Below are positions 1 to 6,706 of a stretch of DNA of 8,717 nucleotides, piece by piece. Under the pieces are notes generated by a model. That model saw only the letters and a list, made by a program, of their open reading frames with translations, ran no database searches and was not told the DNA's origin. The first letter of the stretch is position 1; the number at the start of each line of letters is the position of its first letter. Source of the stretch: Halieaceae bacterium (lineage in GTDB: Bacteria > Pseudomonadota > Gammaproteobacteria > Pseudomonadales > Halieaceae); the NCBI GenBank assembly GCA_018666295.1, contig JABIZW010000026.1:1-8717 (forward strand). The letters run 5' to 3'. Position numbers and translations under genes: made by a program.

Positions 1-10
1 ATCTTTATAT
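1..10. promoter_or_regulatory. Right half of a probable palindromic operator, cut by the window edge
   Basis: The window opens with ATCTTTATAT. This equals the right half of the dyad ATATAAAGAT/ATCTTTATAT, which I recall from upstream of methionine- and SAM-cycle genes in Proteobacteria, some of them associated with ArsR-type regulators. It lies two bases before the start of an ArsR-type gene, which would suit autoregulation. The left half is outside the window, so the dyad is inferred and not seen. An AT-rich -10 element is the alternative reading. Confidence 0.35.
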
Positions 11-12
11 CT

Positions 13-936
13 ATGAACGTAGAAACCCTATCTCAGTGCCTCAAAGCCGTCGCTGATCCCAGTCGGCTCAGGCTCCTTTCGTTGTGCAGTCAAGGTGAAC
101 TCACAGTTTCTGATCTCGTGCGTATTACAGGACACAGTCAACCACGGACCTCGCGCCACTTAAAGATCTTGCAAGATGCAGGGCTACTGGAAAGCTTTCG
201 AGAGCAGCACTTCATTTTTTACAGAGGCAACCGACAAGAGCCCCAGAAAACCATACTCACAACCCTACTCAACAGTCTTGACGAGCAAGATAGTGTGCTC
301 GCAGAGGACAGCCGTAGGCTTACCGGTATTCGAAGAGCGCGGGCACAACTGGCGGAGAGTTATATTGAAGATGAAGTTCCGGAGTGGTTGGAACTTCACC
401 AATATCACGGTGATGAAGCAACCTTTAGTGATCACCTCAATACATTACTCACCGGCCATGAGGTCGGGCATCTGTTAGACATTGCCACCGGGACGGGGCG
501 TATGCTTCGACTGGTGGGCCCCTTGGCCGAGAGCGGATTTGGTGTGGATCTGTCCAAAAAAATGGTAGTGGTTGCGCGAGACACCATAGAGAAAGCCGGT
601 CTGACTCACCTTTCTGTGAGGCAGGAAGACATGTACCAGATGCGCTTCGCGGCGAACAGTTTCGATACGGTGACGGTCGACCAAGTACTCTACTTTGCTG
701 ACAACCCGAAAGTCTTGTTTCAGGAGGCCACGCGAGTCTTGAAAAAGGGCGGTCGTCTATTGGTCGTGGCTTTTACACCGCACGAGGTGAAGTCGACCAC
801 AACGCTACCGGTGAGTGTGGATATGAAGTCGATCATGGGTTGGCTGGTGGGCGAGAATTTGTCGGTTGAGCAAATTGACAAAATTCCTGGCGAAACGTTG
901 GATATAAGCCTTATTCTCGCCAGTAAAACTGGCTAG
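13..936 (+). CDS. ArsR-family regulator fused to a SAM-dependent methyltransferase
   Basis: This is a 307-residue two-domain protein. Residues 1-75 are an ArsR-type winged helix, with ADPSRLRLLSL in the first helices and the recognition-helix stretch SQPRTSRHLKIL around 42-53. The ArsR metal site ELCVC is absent; the equivalent position reads ELTVSDL, so metal sensing is unlikely. Residues about 76-145 form a linker with the family-like RRLTGIRRARAQLAESY. Residues 150-255 are a class I methyltransferase fold. Motif I is LLDIATGTG (154-162), D179 in GVDLS is the expected ribose-binding acid, and VLKKGGRLLVVAF lies at 242-254. Known relatives often sit beside ahcY, metF or metK and are thought to respond to SAM or SAH; neither partner is in this window. 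The methyl acceptor is unknown and the domain may only sense its ligand. The ATG lacks a Shine-Dalgarno sequence, and the frame stays open to the window edge, so an upstream start or a leaderless mRNA is possible. The stop is TAG. Confidence 0.88.
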   Translation: MNVETLSQCLKAVADPSRLRLLSLCSQGELTVSDLVRITGHSQPRTSRHLKILQDAGLLESFREQHFIFYRGNRQEPQKTILTTLLNSLDEQDSVLAEDSRRLTGIRRARAQLAESYIEDEVPEWLELHQYHGDEATFSDHLNTLLTGHEVGHLLDIATGTGRMLRLVGPLAESGFGVDLSKKMVVVARDTIEKAGLTHLSVRQEDMYQMRFAANSFDTVTVDQVLYFADNPKVLFQEATRVLKKGGRLLVVAFTPHEVKSTTTLPVSVDMKSIMGWLVGENLSVEQIDKIPGETLDISLILASKTG

Positions 937-1610
937 TGTTTGAGTCCCCATCAGAAGTCAGGGTCAAAAGACCGTCACGCTCAAGGCCCACTATGAAAAC
1001 CGTCACGAAAGAAAACAGGAGCCACTTCCCTGCCTACGTGTTGAGCGCGAACATACTAAAAAGTGCTCCCTGCCCGCTCTTAAGATCAAATCAGTGGACA
1101 CGAGAGGCGATAACGACGACCTGGAAAAACGAGAGCAAAGAAGAATTAGTCATGCTTTGGCTGTGGCACAACGGCGAAGTGCGCGAGTTTTACAGGCTCG
1201 ACCCGATGACTGTCACCAAAACCACCGTACTGCATGGCATGGGAATTATGATCGTGAGTGAGGCCACTCATAGGTGCCTCTACAACCAAGTAATCACCGA
1301 AACCGTTGCCCATGATTTCTAAGATCAAAAGCCACGCTGTTATTGGATCTATTTAACCGCAGTTTATTTGAGACACAGATCTTCCGATCGACGCTGTAGA
1401 GCCTTAATAAGACGGTCAACTGCCAAGTCTCGCGACCCCAGGCTTTAAAAAATCTTGCGAGCACGTTGGCGAACGACAGCGTGCTCTCGGCTCAGCCTCG
1501 CGCCTTAACGCACTCATCAAGCCACAGAACCTGAAACCCGTGATCTCGTTTTCTCGACCACAGTTGAGTTAGGTTAAAGTACCTCATCTAGCCGTCAACT
1601 CGAGTACACC
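937..1610. other. 674-base gap without a convincing gene
   Basis: No recognisable protein or RNA gene was found here. A 128-codon open frame starts at a GTG overlapping the preceding TAG (936-1322). It has no ribosome binding site and no family I recognise. It is rich in AGG, AGA and ATA codons, which its neighbours largely avoid, so it is probably chance. Smaller structures present are a 4-pair hairpin, GGTC-AAAA-GACC (962-973), a 9-base direct repeat ACCGTCACG (971-979 and 999-1007), and a larger hairpin at 1459-1486. The gap should hold the 3' end of the methyltransferase mRNA and the promoter of the peptidase gene. I could not identify a strong -35/-10 pair. TAAAGT at 1575-1580 is a possible weak -10. 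Confidence 0.6.
1459..1486. other. Hairpin, 10-pair stem and 8-base loop
   Basis: GAGCACG (1459-1465) is exactly complementary to CGTGCTC (1480-1486). The stem continues inward with a T-G, a T-A and a G-C pair, leaving the loop GCGAACGA. No T-run follows on the + strand. On the - strand a run of six T lies about six bases past the stem, too far for a standard intrinsic terminator, and no - strand gene is nearby. An alternative helix pairs CTCGCGA (1429-1435) with TTGCGAG (1455-1461) and would compete for the left arm. The function is unknown. Confidence 0.45.
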
Positions 1611-3776
1611 ATGAAATTCTACTACCTTACTATTGCACTGATTGTGACACTCACCAGTTGTGATCAACCCACAGCAACGTCTGCAGAAGATGCTGAGCAA
1701 CTCTCCGCTGCGGGCTCAGAGCCGACGACTGATCGAGGTATCCACGTTGACACCTACTTCGGAACCGACGTTCCAGACCCCTATCGGTGGCTTGAAGACG
1801 ACTTAAGTGACGATACCTCAGCCTGGATAAGCCAACAAAACACGAGTACGCGCAGCTTCATTGATGCGATTTCACTCAGAGAGGACGTCAAAAAGACCGT
1901 CGCCCGGTTACTCAACTTTGAACGCGAAACGGCTCCGTTTTTTGCGGGTGGGACGCGCTATTTCTACCGAAACTCCGGTTTGCAGAATCAGCGCGTGCTC
2001 TTTCGTGAGACTGAGGACTTGGGCGAGCAGGTATTTCTAGATCCGAATACATTCAGCGACGACGGCACGGTCAGCATGTCCGGAGTCAGTTTTTCTGAGG
2101 ACGGCAGTCGAGTCGCCTATCAACTGTCCGAAGGCGGGAGCGATTGGCGCTCAATTGTGATTCGCGACGTGAAAACTGGAGCGATTCTTGAGCCGCCGTT
2201 AGTCGACGTCAAATTCTCGGGTATTGAATGGCTGAGTAACACCGGTTTTTTCTACTCCAGTTATGACAAGCCAGACGGCAGTGAATTGTCAGCTAAAACA
2301 GATCAGCACAAGCTTTACTTTCACAGGCTCGGCACACCCCAGAGTAGTGACGAACTCGTCTTTGGTGGGTCCAACGAGGAAAAACACCGATACGTAGGTG
2401 CTGATGTCGGCGCAGACGGGCGCTATCTCGTCATCAGTGCGGCCAACTCGACCTCGGGAAACCGATTGTTCGTGAAGGACTTGTCGTCGGGCAATGACGA
2501 ATTCATTGTTCTCTTTGCCGACGAGTCCGCAGACGGCTCGCTGCTGGAGAGTGACGATAATCTGCTGCTCATTCAAACGAACAAAGATGCGCCGAACGGT
2601 CGCGTCATCGCCGTCGACCCTCAGTTGCCGGATCCCGGTCAGTGGATCGATGTCATTCCCGAAGGGGAGTTTGTACTTAACGCGAATTCAGGCGCGGGAT
2701 TTCTCTTTGCAGAGTACATGGTCGATGCCATCAGTCGTGTCACACAGTTCGACCTTAAAGGTCGTATGATTCGGAACATTGAACTGCCCGATTTAGGAAC
2801 AGCGTCAGGCTTTAGCGGTGAGAAAGATCAAGAGGCACTCTATTTCACATTCACCAATTACCGCATTGCGCCGGCAATTTTTACACTCGATCCAAAGCGC
2901 GGTGAAACAACCCTTTATCGTGCCTCCCAGTCACCCTTTGATGGCAACCGGTTTAAGACCGAACAGGTCTTTTTTAACTCCAAAGACGGCACCCGAATCC
3001 CAATGATCATTACCTATGCTAAAGGCACACCTCTGGATGGCACCACACCCACCCTACTCTATGGCTATGGCGGGTTTGATATCAGTATCCGTCCGCGGTT
3101 TAGCAGCACCGTTGCGGCATGGCTGGAATTAGGCGGTATTTATGCCGTGCCCAATATCAGAGGCGGTGGCGAGTACGGAAAACGGTGGCACATAGCCGGC
3201 ACAAAGACCCAAAAGCAAAATGTGTTTGACGACTTCATTGCAGCCGCTGAGTTCCTGATTGATGAAGGCTACACGCGTAAAGAGCGGTTGGCAGTCAGTG
3301 GTCGCTCTAACGGCGGATTATTAGTCGGTGCCGTAACAACGCAGCGACCCGATCTCTTTCAAGTTTCTCTACCGGGGGTCGGGGTACTGGATATGCTCCG
3401 CTACCACACCTTCACCGCCGGCGCGGGGTGGGCCTATGATTACGGAACATCAGAAGAGAGCGAGGCGATGTTTAACTACCTTTTGAGCTACTCTCCCGTG
3501 CACAACACCAAACCGGGGACCGACTACCCCGCAACACTGGTCACCACCGCCGAACGCGATGACCGGGTGGTCCCGGCTCACTCTTATAAGTTTGCAGCGC
3601 AGCTGCAGCACGATCATGCCGGGGACTCCCCAATTCTGATTCGCATTGACAGTAACGCCGGTCACGGAGCGGGAACACCCATCGACAAACTCGTGGATCA
3701 GTACGCCGACATTTACAGCTTTACGCTCAAAAATATGGGTATCGAGAAGATCGAGTCAGCAAGCGACGCCCTCTGA
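1611..3776 (+). CDS. Prolyl oligopeptidase, S9A family, predicted lipoprotein
   Basis: This serine peptidase of clan SC cleaves short peptides on the carboxyl side of proline. The 721 residues begin with a signal peptide ending in the lipobox LTSC, so C17 is the predicted lipidated residue and the enzyme is exported and membrane-anchored. Residues about 40-430 match the family's N-terminal segment and beta-propeller, with DPYRWLEDD near 55-63 and GLQNQRVLF and FLDPNTFSDDGTVS further on. Residues about 455-710 are the alpha/beta-hydrolase domain. The catalytic triad is S566 (in GRSNGG), D650 (in ERDDRVVP) and H685 (in NAGHGAG). R652 matches the substrate-binding Arg of the porcine enzyme, and Y486 in YGYGGF matches its oxyanion Tyr. 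No key residue is missing. The signal peptide supports the ATG, although only a weak CGAG precedes it. The symporter gene follows by 29 bases, suggesting co-transcription. Many homologues are cytosolic, so the lipoprotein form is notable. Confidence 0.95.
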   Translation: MKFYYLTIALIVTLTSCDQPTATSAEDAEQLSAAGSEPTTDRGIHVDTYFGTDVPDPYRWLEDDLSDDTSAWISQQNTSTRSFIDAISLREDVKKTVARLLNFERETAPFFAGGTRYFYRNSGLQNQRVLFRETEDLGEQVFLDPNTFSDDGTVSMSGVSFSEDGSRVAYQLSEGGSDWRSIVIRDVKTGAILEPPLVDVKFSGIEWLSNTGFFYSSYDKPDGSELSAKTDQHKLYFHRLGTPQSSDELVFGGSNEEKHRYVGADVGADGRYLVISAANSTSGNRLFVKDLSSGNDEFIVLFADESADGSLLESDDNLLLIQTNKDAPNGRVIAVDPQLPDPGQWIDVIPEGEFVLNANSGAGFLFAEYMVDAISRVTQFDLKGRMIRNIELPDLGTASGFSGEKDQEALYFTFTNYRIAPAIFTLDPKRGETTLYRASQSPFDGNRFKTEQVFFNSKDGTRIPMIITYAKGTPLDGTTPTLLYGYGGFDISIRPRFSSTVAAWLELGGIYAVPNIRGGGEYGKRWHIAGTKTQKQNVFDDFIAAAEFLIDEGYTRKERLAVSGRSNGGLLVGAVTTQRPDLFQVSLPGVGVLDMLRYHTFTAGAGWAYDYGTSEESEAMFNYLLSYSPVHNTKPGTDYPATLVTTAERDDRVVPAHSYKFAAQLQHDHAGDSPILIRIDSNAGHGAGTPIDKLVDQYADIYSFTLKNMGIEKIESASDAL

Positions 3777-3793
3777 GCACCCGGACACTCGCG

Positions 3794-3800
3794 AGGAAGG
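3794..3800 (+). promoter_or_regulatory. Ribosome binding site of the symporter gene
   Basis: AGGAAGG lies five bases before the ATG. It is the clearest Shine-Dalgarno sequence in the window and fixes the start. It sits in the short gap after the peptidase stop, which supports translation from a shared mRNA. Confidence 0.75.
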
Positions 3801-3805
3801 TCTGA

Positions 3806-5233
3806 ATGGAGTGGTTTGTTGAACATTGGATCGCCAGCAGCTTACTGACCGCCTATGTGGTGGTGCTGCTGCACAATGCCTACCTGGGAAGCAAAGCGGC
3901 CACTGGAGTCGCAGGCTATTATGTCGGCAATCGCGAGATGGGCGGTACGGTCGTTGGCATCTCATTTTTCGCCACCTTCGCGTCCACCAACACCTTTATC
4001 GGACACGCGGGGAAAGGCTACGAGTACGGAGTCGCTTGGTTCACCCTGGCCATTTTGCTCATTATTTTCTGCTGGGTCTCTTGGCGTTGGATCGGTCCTC
4101 CACTGAGGCGCTTTGCGGCCGAATGGGACGCACTCACTATCCCTGACTATATCCGCGGTCGAATACTAGGCGACGAGCCCAAGGATGACAGACACCCCCT
4201 GCTCTTGCTGTCTGCCGCTGTCATTGTATTTGCCAGCCTTTTATACCTCCTCGCAATTTTTAAAGGCGCTGGGCATCTGTTTCAGATTTTTCTTGGTGTG
4301 CCCTATGAGGTCGCCGTTGGTCTGACCCTCGTGGTCGTAGTGCTCTACACCTCGATTGGTGGGTTTGTCTCTGTCATCAGAACAGATGCCATACAGGGCG
4401 TAATGATGCTCCTTGGGGCGATGACAATTTTTTACTTTGTGACCCGCGCCGCAGGGGGTATCAGCGCAGTCGGTCAACTCATGGAACGACCCAGCAAGCA
4501 GCATCTATTCGACCTCAACGGTGCTGTACCCTTCGCGGTTCTTCTCGGCGTTTCATTGTCAGGCGCGCTCAAGCTGATCGTCGATCCTCGCCAGCTTTCG
4601 CGCTTTTATGGACTCCAGAATGACGCAGAAGTCAGGCGAGGTAAGTGGATTGCCGTCGTTGGACTGACGATTATTCTCGCGTGTATGTTCCCGATTGGAC
4701 TCTATGCGCATCTTTTGCTCGACAATGTGTCAGACACCGACCTCATCGTTCCTACGCTGGTAAACGACGCAGCCATTTTCCCTTTTTGGGTGACTGACCT
4801 CTTAATCGTTTCAATCGTATCCGCCGCCATGTCTTCGATGGACAGCGTGTTATTAGTCGCGTCCTCGACCCTCTACAAAAATATTATTGCGCCATTTAGA
4901 GTCGTAAAAAATGAGGTCACCTCGTCGCGTCTTGCCGTCGTGGGCTTTGCCTGTGCCGCCGCGCTGATGGCCTTGAATCCGCCGGGGGACATTGTCGGAA
5001 TTACTATCTTTTCGGGGAGCCTCTACGCGATCTGTTTTTTCCCACCGGTGGTGTTTGGACTTTATGGTCGGGTGGCCTCACCGAGTGCCACCCTCCTGGC
5101 CATGCTTTTCGGGATGACTGTTCTCATAGGCTGGATAAGCCTTGGGCTGAGCAGTCAACTGCACGAGGTCTTTCCCGCACTGTTCACCTCTTGCGCCATT
5201 TACTGGCTGAACTCAAGCCGGCAGCCCCTCTGA
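3806..5233 (+). CDS. Sodium:solute symporter family (SSS) permease
   Basis: This inner-membrane protein uses the sodium gradient to import a small solute. Its 475 residues are strongly hydrophobic, with about 12-13 likely membrane segments (for example about 8-24, 47-63, 76-94, 134-152, 168-188, 289-310, 380-400 and 433-450). Family signatures are YYVGNREMGG followed by SFFATFASTNTFIG (39-66), the hallmark GGFVSVIRTDAIQG (185-198), and SIVSAAMSSMDSVLLVASS (336-354). The last aligns with the segment in PutP whose Ser/Thr residues help form the Na2 sodium site, here S343 and S344. The substrate cannot be read from sequence; the family carries proline, sugars, pantothenate, nucleosides and carboxylates. 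Linkage to a proline-specific peptidase makes an amino acid or peptide product attractive, but this is inference. The strong Shine-Dalgarno supports the ATG. The stop is TGA, and the next in-frame stop follows within a dozen codons, so readthrough is unlikely. Confidence 0.92.
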   Translation: MEWFVEHWIASSLLTAYVVVLLHNAYLGSKAATGVAGYYVGNREMGGTVVGISFFATFASTNTFIGHAGKGYEYGVAWFTLAILLIIFCWVSWRWIGPPLRRFAAEWDALTIPDYIRGRILGDEPKDDRHPLLLLSAAVIVFASLLYLLAIFKGAGHLFQIFLGVPYEVAVGLTLVVVVLYTSIGGFVSVIRTDAIQGVMMLLGAMTIFYFVTRAAGGISAVGQLMERPSKQHLFDLNGAVPFAVLLGVSLSGALKLIVDPRQLSRFYGLQNDAEVRRGKWIAVVGLTIILACMFPIGLYAHLLLDNVSDTDLIVPTLVNDAAIFPFWVTDLLIVSIVSAAMSSMDSVLLVASSTLYKNIIAPFRVVKNEVTSSRLAVVGFACAAALMALNPPGDIVGITIFSGSLYAICFFPPVVFGLYGRVASPSATLLAMLFGMTVLIGWISLGLSSQLHEVFPALFTSCAIYWLNSSRQPL

Positions 5234-5276
5234 CACGATCTTAAATCACTGCACCGTCTTTAATCTCGCGCTACAC

Positions 5277-5287
5277 TGACGGCGTCA
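5277..5287. promoter_or_regulatory. Perfect 11-base dyad before selA
   Basis: TGACG-G-CGTCA is an exact inverted repeat in the 72-base gap between the symporter and selA. It directly abuts TACACT (5272-5277), a possible -10 hexamer (4 of 6 matches) with no good -35. The dyad could be an operator over the selA transcription start. A dyad this short can arise by chance, and selA may instead be read through from the symporter operon. Confidence 0.22.
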
Positions 5288-5305
5288 AACGGCGACTAGG
5301 TCTGC

Positions 5306-6706
5306 GTGAATAACAACCTCCAACAACAGTTAAGAGATCTCCCCTCGGTGAGTGCACTCCTTGATGAGCTGACCGCTGAAGTCCTCCAGTGGGGGCACAC
5401 GGCCGTTACTGCCACCGCACGCGCGGAACTCAGCCGGGTGCGCACAGCGCTACAATCGCAAAAGCATCCTCCTGTTTCACGCGAGTCCATTGCACTGTCC
5501 ATTAGAGATCAACTGACTCAAACGGCGACACCGTCTTTAATCTCTGTTTTCAATCTCACCGGTGTCGTTCTGCACAGCAACCTCGGGCGGGCGCAGTTGG
5601 CTGAGGCCGCACTCCGGGCAATCACGGCGGTCGCAAGCCATGCGAGCAATTTAGAATACGATCTTGAGGCGGGCGCGCGAGGCGACCGAGATCACCACAT
5701 CGAGGCAGTTATTTGCGCGCTCACCGGCGCACAAGCCGCGACGGTCGTTAATAACAATGCAGCCGCTGTGCTGCTCGTCCTCAACACGCTTGCGCTTGGT
5801 AAAAAGGTGCCCGTATCTCGCGGTGAGCTGGTTGAAATTGGCGGTTCGTTTCGAGTTCCCGACATCATGACCCGTTCAGGATCCTCGCTCGTCGAGGTGG
5901 GCACGACCAACCGCACCCATTTGAAGGACTACGCGGAGGCCATTGACGATCAGACAGCCCTCCTGATGCGCGTGCACACCAGTAACTACAGAATTGAAGG
6001 CTTCACTAATATTGTGTCGGAGCGCGCTTTGGCAGCGCTTGCCAAAGAGCACGACATTCCGTTTGTTGTCGACATGGGTTGCGGTAACTTGATCGATCTT
6101 AAGGCTTACGGCCTACCGCACGAACCGACTGTTCAGCAAACTTTAAGTCACGGTGCAGACTTGGCGCTCTTTAGTGCTGACAAGCTACTCGGTGGTCCTC
6201 AAGCAGGGCTGATTGTGGGCCGCTCTGACTTGATCCAGAGCATTAAACGCAACCCATTAAAGCGTGCTCTGCGCTGTGACAAAATGACGCTGGCGGCCTT
6301 GGAGGCCACACTGCGGCTCTATCAGAACCCGGAGGACCTCACAAAAACACTTCCTACACTGAGACTGCTCACGCGCAATCAGAACGACGTTCGCGAGCAA
6401 GCTCTGCGACTTTTAGGGCCTGTCGCCGAAGTCCTTGGGAAACATTATCGGGTCACTATTGATGACGTTAATAGTCAAATTGGCAGTGGCTCGTTGCCCG
6501 TGGAAGTAATTCCCAGTGCAGCGCTGAGTATCCGCTGTGTAAACGGTGCAGACGCACCGCTGCGCAGTCTGTTCGAGCAGCTACGCACACTACCCAGACC
6601 GGTGATAGGACGCCTTAGCAACGGCGCGCTACTGCTCGATTTGCGCTGTCTTGAACCTACCGATGAGGACCAGTTCATTGAGCAAATCGCTGAGCTGTCA
6701 CTTTGA
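5306..6706 (+). CDS. selA: L-seryl-tRNA(Sec) selenium transferase
   Basis: SelA is a cytosolic PLP enzyme that converts Ser-tRNA(Sec) to Sec-tRNA(Sec) using selenophosphate. The 466 residues are close to the 463 of E. coli SelA. Residues 1-75 form the N-terminal tRNA-binding region. The PLP-dependent core includes FNLTGVVLHSNLGRA (82-96), RGDRDHHIE (125-133), VVNNNAAAV (147-155), SRGELVEIGGSFRVPD (171-186) and VEVGTTNRT (196-204). K293 in SADKLLGGPQAG is the expected Schiff-base lysine (K295 in E. coli). The GTG start is preceded in frame by TAG only two codons upstream, so it is the furthest possible start; a weak AGG lies at 5298-5300. The next gene, selB, begins inside this gene's stop codon. 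No selD is in the window, so the selenium donor must be made elsewhere. Confidence 0.97.
   Translation: MNNNLQQQLRDLPSVSALLDELTAEVLQWGHTAVTATARAELSRVRTALQSQKHPPVSRESIALSIRDQLTQTATPSLISVFNLTGVVLHSNLGRAQLAEAALRAITAVASHASNLEYDLEAGARGDRDHHIEAVICALTGAQAATVVNNNAAAVLLVLNTLALGKKVPVSRGELVEIGGSFRVPDIMTRSGSSLVEVGTTNRTHLKDYAEAIDDQTALLMRVHTSNYRIEGFTNIVSERALAALAKEHDIPFVVDMGCGNLIDLKAYGLPHEPTVQQTLSHGADLALFSADKLLGGPQAGLIVGRSDLIQSIKRNPLKRALRCDKMTLAALEATLRLYQNPEDLTKTLPTLRLLTRNQNDVREQALRLLGPVAEVLGKHYRVTIDDVNSQIGSGSLPVEVIPSAALSIRCVNGADAPLRSLFEQLRTLPRPVIGRLSNGALLLDLRCLEPTDEDQFIEQIAELSL

Noticed and set aside
971..1007. Direct repeat ACCGTCACG as a repeat array or CRISPR remnant
   Set aside because: There are only two nine-base copies with no further units, so it is not an array.
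936..1322. 128-codon open frame starting with GTG overlapping the ArsR-methyltransferase stop
   Set aside because: It has no ribosome binding site and no recognisable family. AGG, AGA and ATA codons are common, unlike its neighbours, and a - strand frame of no merit overlaps it. It is most likely a chance frame, although the second half (from the ATG at 1151) could be rechecked by homology search.
1446..1486. Intrinsic terminator on the - strand (hairpin plus T-run)
   Set aside because: The T-run lies about six bases beyond the stem, and no - strand gene exists upstream of it.
3774..3848. Possible UGA readthrough (selenocysteine) at the peptidase stop
   Set aside because: The frame continues about 24 codons into the symporter gene, but the peptidase already ends at its usual length after the catalytic His, and the extension resembles no family C-terminus. 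No SECIS-like hairpin was recognised after the UGA.
5231..5266. Possible UGA readthrough at the symporter stop
   Set aside because: The extension is only about ten codons before TAA and has no plausible Sec motif.
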